Of a stretch of 64,000 nucleotides of DNA, positions 1 through 6,576 are shown piece by piece. The first letter of the stretch is position 1, and the number at the start of each line of letters is the position of its first letter. Below the pieces are notes generated by a model. The model was not told where the DNA came from and made no database searches. It saw only the letters and a program-made list of their open reading frames with translations. The DNA comes from Lachnospiraceae bacterium UBA7093. Lineage in GTDB: Bacteria > Bacillota > Clostridia > Lachnospirales > Lachnospiraceae. Location: contig DKYT01000062.1 of the NCBI GenBank assembly GCA_002492465.1, forward strand, positions 5,839 through 69,838, written 5' to 3'. The translations under genes were made by a program, and so were the position numbers.

Positions 1-209
1 AGACCGCACATCCTTTCCAGACTCGTCTACAAATCAGATTTCACTAACAGAATAGCCCAGGTAGTTTAAGCCAGTCGGGGCGGAACCCGGCGGCATCCGT
101 GCCGCGTGGTTCCTAAAACCGCCGTCCTGGCGGTTTTGCCCTCGTCCTTGACTATTCTGTAAGTGAAATAGCTGATTTTTCGCCAGAGTCTGGAAAGGAT
201 GTGCGGTCT
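1..209. repeat. Palindromic dispersed repeat, copy 1 (cut by window edge)
   Basis: Bases 1-24 are a perfect inverted copy of 186-209. Inside this arm, about 32-54 pairs imperfectly with about 153-178 (TTTCACT.AACAGAAT against ATTCTGT.AAGTGAAA). The interior holds two perfect hairpins, GCGGCATCCGTGCCGC and AAAACCGCC-GTCCT-GGCGGTTTT, so the whole can fold as a branched cruciform. The same core recurs at 33709-33865 and partly at 35972-36047. By analogy with copy 2, bases 210 to about 270 may be an outer right arm whose partner lies left of the window. Minus-strand reading frames through it look spurious. The gene-free stretch 210-298 shows nothing else. Confidence 0.85.
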
Positions 210-298
210 GGGGCAGCGGGGCAGCCGTCCATCATGCCGTTCTTTCTTACCGCAGGGCTGGGCTTTTGTAATTATTTTCAAAATATAAGTAAAAACGG

Positions 299-329
299 TT
301 GACATTATACCGACTATAGGCTTTATACT
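299..329 (+). promoter_or_regulatory. Promoter of the MerR-family gene
   Basis: TTGACA at 299-304 is followed by TATACT at 324-329 with a 19-base spacer, the long spacing typical of promoters that MerR-family proteins twist open. TTTATA at 322-327 would give an ordinary 17-base spacer. The spacer contains CTATAG (314-319). Autoregulation is an inference. Confidence 0.6.
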
Positions 330-358
330 CTACGTAAGCTAAGGGAAGGAGAATGGCG

Positions 359-1201
359 ATGAATATCCATGAGGTGGAGAAAAGGACAGGTATTAGCAAA
401 CAAAATATCCGGTTTTATGAAAAGGAAGGATTGATTCAACCTGCACGAGCTTCTTTGAATCATTACCGGGAGTATACCCAGGAGGATGTGAGGACTCTGC
501 AGGTTATCAAGGTGTTGCGAAAGCTGGATATGCCCATTAGTGATATTCACAGGGTGCTGGCAGAGGAGATTTCCCTGGAACAGGCGACCCAAAAGCATTT
601 AGGGGTTTTGAGGGAGAAAAAAGAGGAACTGGAAACCAGTATCCATGTCTGTATGAGTTTATCTCATGCCAATCTGCAATCGTTAGACGTAGAGGAAGTA
701 TTACTTAGGATGGAAAAAGAGGAAAAGAAAGGCGGCATTTTTACTTCTATTATAGATGATTATCGTAAGGTAAAAAAGGAGGAGGAGGTGAAGTCATTTT
801 CCTTCGTTCCGGATTCTATGGTGATGAATCCGGAAGAATTTACGGAGGCGCTTTTGACCTATGCAAGGGAAAATGATCTTAATCTTGTGATTACGAAACC
901 GGGAATGTATCCGGTATTTGAAATCGATCAGGTGGAATATACGGCGGAGCGGACCTTTCAGCGATTTGGAGCTGTGGTACACTGTTCCATGACCCATCCG
1001 GAAAGAGTGGAGGATCCCAACCTGTCAAAGAGAAAACGGAAATTTTTCAGTTTTCTCTATAAGTATATGTTTGCTTTTTTCCTGATCGCATACTTTGCCA
1101 TTACCAGGAGAAGTATAGGCGCGGTTATACTTCTCAGTATTACGGCGATACCAGTATTTATATGGACATATGGGTTCATAGGTAAACCTTATAAAAAGTG
1201 A
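359..1201 (+). CDS. MerR-family transcriptional regulator with C-terminal membrane segments
   Basis: The N-terminus (MNIHEVEKRTGISKQNIRFY) is a typical MerR winged helix-turn-helix, followed by the YREYTQEDVRTLQVIKVLRKL region and a coiled-coil stretch to about residue 110. Unlike ordinary MerR proteins of about 130 residues, this one has 280 residues and ends with two hydrophobic segments (about 233-275), so it is probably a membrane-anchored regulator. ATG at 359 is preferred to ATG at 353 because AAGGAG lies only one base before the latter. The effector is unknown. The gene is convergent with the MFS transporter, and a 19-base-spacer promoter lies just upstream. Confidence 0.85.
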   Translation: MNIHEVEKRTGISKQNIRFYEKEGLIQPARASLNHYREYTQEDVRTLQVIKVLRKLDMPISDIHRVLAEEISLEQATQKHLGVLREKKEELETSIHVCMSLSHANLQSLDVEEVLLRMEKEEKKGGIFTSIIDDYRKVKKEEEVKSFSFVPDSMVMNPEEFTEALLTYARENDLNLVITKPGMYPVFEIDQVEYTAERTFQRFGAVVHCSMTHPERVEDPNLSKRKRKFFSFLYKYMFAFFLIAYFAITRRSIGAVILLSITAIPVFIWTYGFIGKPYKK

Positions 1202-1202
1202 A

Positions 1203-1240
1203 AAGCGCGCCAGCGACTTTTGTGTGCCAGCGACTTTTTA
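1203..1240. terminator. Possible bidirectional terminator with a 13-base direct repeat
   Basis: The 39 bases between two convergent genes contain GCCAGCGACTTTT twice (1209-1221 and 1226-1238). AAAAGCGCGCC near the start can pair weakly with the CTTTT runs. Placement between convergent stops suggests termination, but the stem is imperfect. Confidence 0.4.
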
Positions 1241-2416
1241 TCAGGCGGCTTTTGCTACATTTTTCAGCAGCAGTTCATGCATAAGGATCATAAGGGCTAA
1301 AATAGCCGCAAGATAATAAGGGAACAAGGTTACGCTGATATGGTTGGCAATGAGACCGAATATGGGGGGCATCAGGCAGGTGCCGATGTATGCAAATGCC
1401 ATCTGGACGCCGATGATTGCCTGGGATTTGTCAGCGCCAAAGTGCTCCGGCGTGGAGTGGATAATACAGGGATAAATAGGAGCACAGCCCAGTCCAATGA
1501 GGATAAGACCTGTCAGGGCGATTTCGGTACCCAGGGGCAGAAACAGGAGGAGACAGCCTGCCAATATGATGCCCTGTCCCAGACGCACCATTTGAATATC
1601 GTTTAATTTCAGGGTAATAAATCCGCTGAGTGCCCTGCCGATGGTGATTCCAATATAAAACCAGCTGGCAAAGCCTGCGGCGGTTTCGGAAGGCAGCCCG
1701 TGATGGAGAACCAGATAGCTGCTTGCCCATAAGCCGGCGGTTTGTTCCAGGGCGCAATAGCAGAAAAAGGTAATCATCACTTCCTTTGCGCCGGGAATCC
1801 TGAAAATCTGCTTTAGGGACAAAGGCGCATCCGGGGTTCCCCCTTCCTCCGAAGAAGCATCTGAGGAGGGACGCTTTTTCCACATGGGAAGGCTGATCAT
1901 TAAAATGACGGTAAGAATGATCTGAAGGATGGCAATATACCGGTAGCCCATATTCCATCCCTTTCCGCCGGTCAGGGCATATCCCATAATATATGGACCC
2001 AGGGAGGCGCCTACGCCCCACATACAGTGGAGCCAGCTCATATGCCGGCTGGCATAATGAAGCGCCACATAGTTATTCAGGGACGCGTCTACACTGCCGG
2101 CGCCCAGACCGTAGGGAATTGCCCACAGACATAAGGCAAAAAAGGAGTGGCTTATGGAAAAGCCGAAAAGAGCCGCGGCGGTCATAAGTACGCTTGCTGC
2201 GGTAACCATTCCGGTTCCAAATTTTCTGGTAAGGCGATCGCTTTGGAGACTGGAAATGATAGTGCCCACGGCAATGATCATGGAAATAATCCCAGCATAG
2301 GAGACAGGAACCTGAAATTCCTGATACATGGAAGGCCACGCCGAGCCTAAAAGAGAATCGGGAAGTCCCAGGCTGATAAAGGCAAGGTAAATGATTGCAA
2401 GTAATAAATGAAACAT
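1241..2416 (-). CDS. Major facilitator superfamily transporter
   Basis: This 391-residue protein has about twelve hydrophobic segments, the usual MFS size. The loop after the second segment (SDRLTRKFGTG) matches the MFS loop 2-3 signature, and the central cytoplasmic loop (KKRPSSDASSEEGG) is polar as expected. The fold and glycine-rich helices recall sugar/drug permeases of the FucP/YbjJ type, but the substrate cannot be read from sequence. It is transcribed divergently from an AraC-type regulator with a cupin sensor, so a sugar or small organic substrate controlled by that regulator is a reasonable inference. AGGAG precedes the ATG by about 12 bases. Confidence 0.85.
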   Translation of the reverse strand: MFHLLLAIIYLAFISLGLPDSLLGSAWPSMYQEFQVPVSYAGIISMIIAVGTIISSLQSDRLTRKFGTGMVTAASVLMTAAALFGFSISHSFFALCLWAIPYGLGAGSVDASLNNYVALHYASRHMSWLHCMWGVGASLGPYIMGYALTGGKGWNMGYRYIAILQIILTVILMISLPMWKKRPSSDASSEEGGTPDAPLSLKQIFRIPGAKEVMITFFCYCALEQTAGLWASSYLVLHHGLPSETAAGFASWFYIGITIGRALSGFITLKLNDIQMVRLGQGIILAGCLLLFLPLGTEIALTGLILIGLGCAPIYPCIIHSTPEHFGADKSQAIIGVQMAFAYIGTCLMPPIFGLIANHISVTLFPYYLAAILALMILMHELLLKNVAKAA

Positions 2417-2466
2417 CTTAAGTACACGCTCCTGTTTTTTATTACAAGAATATCATGGCAGCAGGA

Positions 2467-2495
2467 TTGATGCAATTTCATTTTGGACTTATAAT
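2467..2495 (+). promoter_or_regulatory. Promoter of the AraC-family gene
   Basis: TTGATG at 2467-2472 and TATAAT at 2490-2495 are separated by 17 bases, 29 bases before the AraC-type gene start. It lies in the short divergent region shared with the MFS transporter. Confidence 0.6.
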
Positions 2496-2523
2496 ATAAA
2501 AAAACGACCAGCGAGGATAGCTT

Positions 2524-3420
2524 ATGGGATTACAAAAATGCGGCGTCAATGTAAACCGTGCCTTTAAGGAGTTAAAGGCGCACGGATCCATTGAATTTCC
2601 CTGCGCCGGATATTCGGAACTTTATACCAGTCAGTTTGACTCCATAGTCCCCTGGCACTGGCATGAGGAGATGGAGATTGTGTATGTGCGGAAGGGAACG
2701 GTAAAATTACAGATTCCCGGACGGTGCTGTGAACTGAAGGAAGGGGATTGCTTTGTCATAAACGGCAATATCCTCCATTATGCGGAGGCGAGCCTGTCCA
2801 GCGAGCTGCAGTCGCTGGTTTTTGGCGCGGCTCTGATCACCGGCAGCCAGGAATCTGTGTATGCCCAAAAATATATGATGCCTTTAATGAACACTTCCTT
2901 TGACGGATATTGGCTGGAAGGGGAGGAGAATGGAGCGTTGATAGAAGGGTTTTTGAAAGCCTTTGAAGCCCTCGCCTTTGATCTTCCCGGCTTTGAGTTT
3001 ACCGTTCGGGAAGGATTGTCCAGAATCTGCTTTTTCTTATATCAGCAATTTCAGGAAGAAATCCGTGAGGGCGGCGGAAGTTTGAATCAGGACGGTATCC
3101 GTATCCGGAAAATGCTGGATTACATACAGGAGCACTTTCGGGAAGACATCATGCTGGTGGATATTGCCAGGGAAGCGGGGATTGGCGAGCGGGAGTGCCT
3201 CCGCTGCTTTCAGAGAACCATACAGCTTTCTCCCATGCAGTATCTGTTGAAGTACAGAATTATGCAGGGAGCCGATCTGCTGATAAAGGATCCTTCCATC
3301 AGCGTTTCAGAGGCAGCGGCTTTGTGCGGTTTTGACAGCCCGAGCAATTTTGCCAAGATGTTTAAACGTTTTTATAACAGCACGCCCAGGGAATACAGAA
3401 GACTGAACCCCGGAGGCTGA
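2524..3420 (+). CDS. AraC-family regulator with N-terminal cupin
   Basis: At 298 residues this is the normal size for two-domain AraC regulators. The first half has a cupin-like sensor (PWHWHEEMEIVYVRKGTVKLQI, then LKEGDCFVINGNILHYAE). Residues about 198-295 form the paired helix-turn-helix domain, ending in the signature VSEAAALCGFDSPSNFAKMFKRFYNSTPREYR. It probably responds to a sugar-like ligand and controls the divergent MFS gene; ligand and operator were not identified. GAGGA lies eight bases before the ATG. Its own promoter (TTGATG-17-TATAAT) is visible. Confidence 0.9.
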   Translation: MGLQKCGVNVNRAFKELKAHGSIEFPCAGYSELYTSQFDSIVPWHWHEEMEIVYVRKGTVKLQIPGRCCELKEGDCFVINGNILHYAEASLSSELQSLVFGAALITGSQESVYAQKYMMPLMNTSFDGYWLEGEENGALIEGFLKAFEALAFDLPGFEFTVREGLSRICFFLYQQFQEEIREGGGSLNQDGIRIRKMLDYIQEHFREDIMLVDIAREAGIGERECLRCFQRTIQLSPMQYLLKYRIMQGADLLIKDPSISVSEAAALCGFDSPSNFAKMFKRFYNSTPREYRRLNPGG

Positions 3421-3472
3421 AAATTCATACATGGAAGCCTTTTAGAAATCATAATTTTCCGCCTGCCGGGGC

Positions 3473-4120
3473 ATGCTATGGAATATGAGAAAAAAGAAAA
3501 TGTCCCACGGGTTTGATTATTATGTGTTGTTGTTTTTCTCCCTTGCCTTTGCAGGATGGCTGTGGGAGGTGATTTTGTATTTTTTTACAGAACATGCCTT
3601 TATCAACAGAGGCGTATACCGCGGACCTTATCTGCCGATCTATGGGGTGGGCGGACTTTTGCTGTGCGCGTTGTTCCGTTCTTTCCGCCAAAAACCGGTG
3701 AGGGTCTTTTTTTTGTCGGCATTTCTGTGCTCTGTTTTAGAATACCTCACCAGTTTTTTCCTGGAAAAACGTTTTGGGGTCAGATGGTGGGACTATAGCG
3801 GCCATTTTCTCAATATCAGCGGCAGAATATGCCTGCTGGGGGCGGCAGTGTTTGGGATGGGAGGCGTGGCTCTGGTCAGTCTGTTTCTGCCTTTTTATGA
3901 AAAAGCCTATAACAGGCTTCCGCCTAAGTGGCGTCTGATCAGCTGTCTTGTGCTGCTGCTGGTGTTTGTGGCGGACGCCGCTTATTGCGGAATGCGTCCC
4001 AACACCGGAGAAGGGATATCTTCTCCGGGAGTTATTTTCCCCCGGGGAGTTATTTCCCCCCGGGGAATTACTTTCCCCGTGCTACCTTTGCCGGATACCA
4101 TTTCTGGAACCATGCGGTGA
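3473..4120 (+). CDS. Putative ABC-transporter type IV (CmpB-like) membrane protein
   Basis: This 215-residue polytopic protein matches the family of small membrane proteins annotated as putative ABC-transporter type IV. Recognisable stretches are FAGWLWEVILYF near the N-terminus, the NRGVYRGPYLPIYGVGG motif, and the LEYLTSFFLEKRFGVRWWDYS block. Five hydrophobic segments are visible. The C-terminal tail (GVIFPRGVISPRGITFP) is encoded by an 18-base tandem repeat and overlaps the convergent flavoprotein gene by 53 bases. The start is uncertain: no strong ribosome binding site is seen, and internal ATG codons at 3485 and 3500 are possible. Function is not established by the sequence. Confidence 0.7.
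   Translation: MLWNMRKKKMSHGFDYYVLLFFSLAFAGWLWEVILYFFTEHAFINRGVYRGPYLPIYGVGGLLLCALFRSFRQKPVRVFFLSAFLCSVLEYLTSFFLEKRFGVRWWDYSGHFLNISGRICLLGAAVFGMGGVALVSLFLPFYEKAYNRLPPKWRLISCLVLLLVFVADAAYCGMRPNTGEGISSPGVIFPRGVISPRGITFPVLPLPDTISGTMR
4028..4081. repeat. 18-base tandem repeat, three units, in a convergent gene overlap
   Basis: Three units run 4028-4045, 4046-4063 and 4064-4081, each close to GGAGTTATTTTCCCCCGG. It encodes the C-terminal repeat of the upstream membrane protein, and the first codons before the stop of the opposite gene fall inside it. The C/G blocks can fold into GGGGA/TCCCC hairpins, so it may also end transcription from both sides. Confidence 0.75.
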
Positions 4121-5705
4121 AAATGCCCATGAAAATGGGAAGTACGGAGTTAATCAATCCGGTATAGCTGCTGAAGCTGGTTCGCATAAGGAACCAGGTG
4201 AAAACAGTGGTAAACAGGTACAAAATACCCCACAGCATGGTCAGAATACGGTTGGTCTTCATAAAGAGGGGATTTTGCAGGGCATCCTCTCCGCCGTAGC
4301 CGTTCTTGGAATAATGCGCCGTAAGGGGAATTTTCCCAAAGCAGCTGGAAAGCCACATAACGCCAAAGGCCAGGTAGGAGAGGGGCACCATAAGACCGGT
4401 GGGGGCGCCGGACAATATGGCAATGGAGATTCCGGTTACCAAAGCCCCTGTTAAAATGTCATAGATGGTTTTCCTGTTCCGATAAAAGAAAAGGGGAACC
4501 AGGGTGCATACGCCAATCGTGGCAAGGCATCCCCAATGACGGTCTATTGCCGCTGCTATCCACAGTACGATCCAGGGAATCAGCAGGATATTCATGTTGG
4601 TTTCTTTTTGAGGAGAGGCGGCAGTAGAGGCAGGGCTGTCAGCTTTTGGGGTGCCGCTGCCAAAATAGGTGTCCCAATTGAGCATGAAAGAAAAATCTCC
4701 TTTTACCTTGTAAAGCTGCTGCATCATTGCCTCGTCCCCCCGGATTTCCCCGGCGGCAATGGAACGCCACAGGGTGACGGGGGTTTCGATTCTTGTGGTT
4801 GCCGTCAGGGAATGATCCGTATAAACCTTGCTGCCATCTTTTCCCAACAGAATTTGATAGCATTCGTCTACGTCTGTATAATACATTTCCAGAACAAGGT
4901 CCTTTCCGGGATAGCTGTCCTTTTGGTAGAGCGCCGCCATCTGCCTTGTGAAAATCAGGGTATCGGACTCTTTGGAGGAAGTATTGGGATCGATGCCCCA
5001 GCTGGCATCCGCCCATGCCTCGAAGGTTTCCTTAGGGAACAGCAGCTGATTTAGTTTTTCCCAGGTCTGGGGTGAAATGCCGCCCTGGGCATATTCCTGT
5101 CCCGCCTGCTTTACATAAGACAGGTATTCATTGGTGCGTCCGGAAACCTCGGGGACACGGAACAATTCTCCCTGCCCGCAGAAGATGGCGGTATATTGGT
5201 TCCTGCCGCATTCATGGTCGAACAGGCTATATATGCCGTCATAATTTCCCTCTGCGGTGTAAAAGCCGCAGGTGGAGATGATTACCGTTTTTTTACCGCT
5301 CATATCATATCTGGAAGGATGGGAACCGTTTCCCGTCCCGCTTTCATTTTCCACCATAAAAGGGAGCACCATGGGGAGCTGCCGGTCTATGAGGGTTTTT
5401 AACCCGCCGGGAACGGTATAGTAGTAAAGGGGGAAACTCCATATGGTAAGATCAGCCCAAAGAAGCTTTGAAATCACCTGCTGCATATCGTCCTGGATAC
5501 AGCATTGCCCCGGGGTTTTATTCCAGCAGGAAAAGCAACCGAGGCAGGGGCTGATATCCAGGCGGTTGACCTGCAGTTCTTCCACCTGGGCTTCGGTGCC
5601 GGTTTCTGAGAGAGACTGTTTTAGCCCTTCCAAAAAGGCAGTGGTCAGCTTCCAGGTATTGCTTCTTGTGCCTTTGGGGCTTCCGTTGATTACTAAAATG
5701 TTCAT
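4068..5705 (-). CDS. NAD(P)H-dependent flavin reductase fused to a membrane domain
   Basis: Residues 1 to about 210 have the flavodoxin-like fold of NADPH-dependent FMN reductases: INGSPKGTRSNTWKL is the phosphate-binding loop, and CLGCFSCWNKTPGQC is the Cys-rich segment seen in iron-sulfur flavoproteins. A middle region (about 210-370) looks soluble and is not recognised. Residues about 370-540 contain four or five hydrophobic segments. At 545 residues it is more than twice the usual reductase length, so this is a natural fusion that probably places the flavin domain at the membrane. GAGG lies five bases before the ATG. It is followed by a PadR regulator upstream on the same strand, which may control it. 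The substrate is unknown. Confidence 0.75.
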   Translation of the reverse strand: MNILVINGSPKGTRSNTWKLTTAFLEGLKQSLSETGTEAQVEELQVNRLDISPCLGCFSCWNKTPGQCCIQDDMQQVISKLLWADLTIWSFPLYYYTVPGGLKTLIDRQLPMVLPFMVENESGTGNGSHPSRYDMSGKKTVIISTCGFYTAEGNYDGIYSLFDHECGRNQYTAIFCGQGELFRVPEVSGRTNEYLSYVKQAGQEYAQGGISPQTWEKLNQLLFPKETFEAWADASWGIDPNTSSKESDTLIFTRQMAALYQKDSYPGKDLVLEMYYTDVDECYQILLGKDGSKVYTDHSLTATTRIETPVTLWRSIAAGEIRGDEAMMQQLYKVKGDFSFMLNWDTYFGSGTPKADSPASTAASPQKETNMNILLIPWIVLWIAAAIDRHWGCLATIGVCTLVPLFFYRNRKTIYDILTGALVTGISIAILSGAPTGLMVPLSYLAFGVMWLSSCFGKIPLTAHYSKNGYGGEDALQNPLFMKTNRILTMLWGILYLFTTVFTWFLMRTSFSSYTGLINSVLPIFMGIFTAWFQKWYPAKVARGK

Positions 5706-5743
5706 GTTTTCCTCATTTCTGCGCTGTTTTGTTTTTGAGCGTC

Positions 5744-6307
5744 TTAGTTGGTCTGTTCATTGGTTTCATAGGTTTTCTTTATTTTTTGAATGCAGTCTTC
5801 CGCCCAGTCTATGAGCATTTTCATATTGCGGCGCCCATAGTCTACGGTCATCTGCCAATAGAGGGATTTTTCTTTTCGGTCGATCAAATTGCTATAGGCT
5901 TCAATATACTGAGGAATGGGATCGAGGCTTTTCAGAAACATCTGGCAGGCTTCCTTTATTTGCTGAAAGTAAAGAATGTTTTCTTCGGGACTTTGTTCCC
6001 CTAAAAAAAATACCTTCATTAAAAGGGGCTCGTTGGGAGTAAGCCCCAGATCATCGTTTCCCAGCCATCTGAGCAGTTCGTCTCTGCCCTCGGGAGTAAT
6101 GGAATAAACGTTTTTGTCAGGCTTCCCTTTTTGGTGAACAGTGGTTTTGCTGACCCAGGCGCGCCGCTCCAATCCCTGAAGCTCCCGGTAGATCTGACTG
6201 GTCTGGGCACTCCAGAAAAATCGGAGGGAATCCCGAAAAACCTCCATAATCTCATAGCCGGTAAACGGATGGTAGTTTAGCAGTCCTAAAATTCCATGTT
6301 TTAACAT
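5744..6307 (-). CDS. PadR-family transcriptional regulator
   Basis: The start MLKHGILGLLNYHPFTGYEIMEVF is the classic PadR winged-helix opening. It continues with SQIYRELQGLERRAWVSKTTVHQKGKPDKNVYSITPEGRDELLRWL, the recognition helix and wing. The C-terminal half is the dimerising helical domain (Vir-like PadR, 187 residues). These repressors often answer to phenolic or drug-like ligands. A consensus promoter and a perfect palindrome lie immediately upstream, so autorepression is likely. The flavin-reductase fusion starts 38 bases downstream, suggesting one regulator-target operon. Confidence 0.9.
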   Translation of the reverse strand: MLKHGILGLLNYHPFTGYEIMEVFRDSLRFFWSAQTSQIYRELQGLERRAWVSKTTVHQKGKPDKNVYSITPEGRDELLRWLGNDDLGLTPNEPLLMKVFFLGEQSPEENILYFQQIKEACQMFLKSLDPIPQYIEAYSNLIDRKEKSLYWQMTVDYGRRNMKMLIDWAEDCIQKIKKTYETNEQTN

Positions 6308-6345
6308 AAAGCATTTGGTCCTTTCTCTCTATATTGAAATCTTAC

Positions 6346-6365
6346 ATATTCAACTTGTTGAATAT
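6346..6365. promoter_or_regulatory. Palindromic operator, probably for PadR
   Basis: ATATTCAAC-TT-GTTGAATAT is a perfect 9-2-9 palindrome just downstream of the minus-strand -10 box, about where the padR transcript would begin. PadR proteins typically repress their own genes from such dyads; the assignment is an inference from position. Confidence 0.65.
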
Positions 6366-6371
6366 TCTACA

Positions 6372-6400
6372 AGTATAATATAAAAATGAGATGTTGTCAA
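6372..6400 (-). promoter_or_regulatory. Consensus promoter of the padR operon
   Basis: On the minus strand, TTGACA (6395-6400) and TATACT (6372-6377) are separated by exactly 17 bases. The palindrome at 6346-6365 overlaps the expected start region. Confidence 0.8.
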
Positions 6401-6576
6401 CAAAAATGAAATACTGACTTGTGATAGAAAAAACAAGCTATTTTGCCTATAACAGTGCACAAAAATAGTCAAATATTCACATGAATGGCAATACCGCAAA
6501 AAACCCCGCAAAGCTATAATAAAATTAACAGTATGATAGCATGAAACTGAAAAGAAATAGAAGAGGAGGAATCATC

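Noticed and set aside
66..305. Minus-strand reading frame through repeat copy 1, with a peptide (KTARTAVL, RHGCR) that also appears in copies 2 and 3
   Set aside because: The shared peptide is explained by the shared DNA palindrome; there is no ribosome binding site, and the frame is not kept across whole copies.
3556..3798. Alternative plus-strand frames within the CmpB-like gene
   Set aside because: They lack start signals and the main frame has coherent membrane segments and family motifs.
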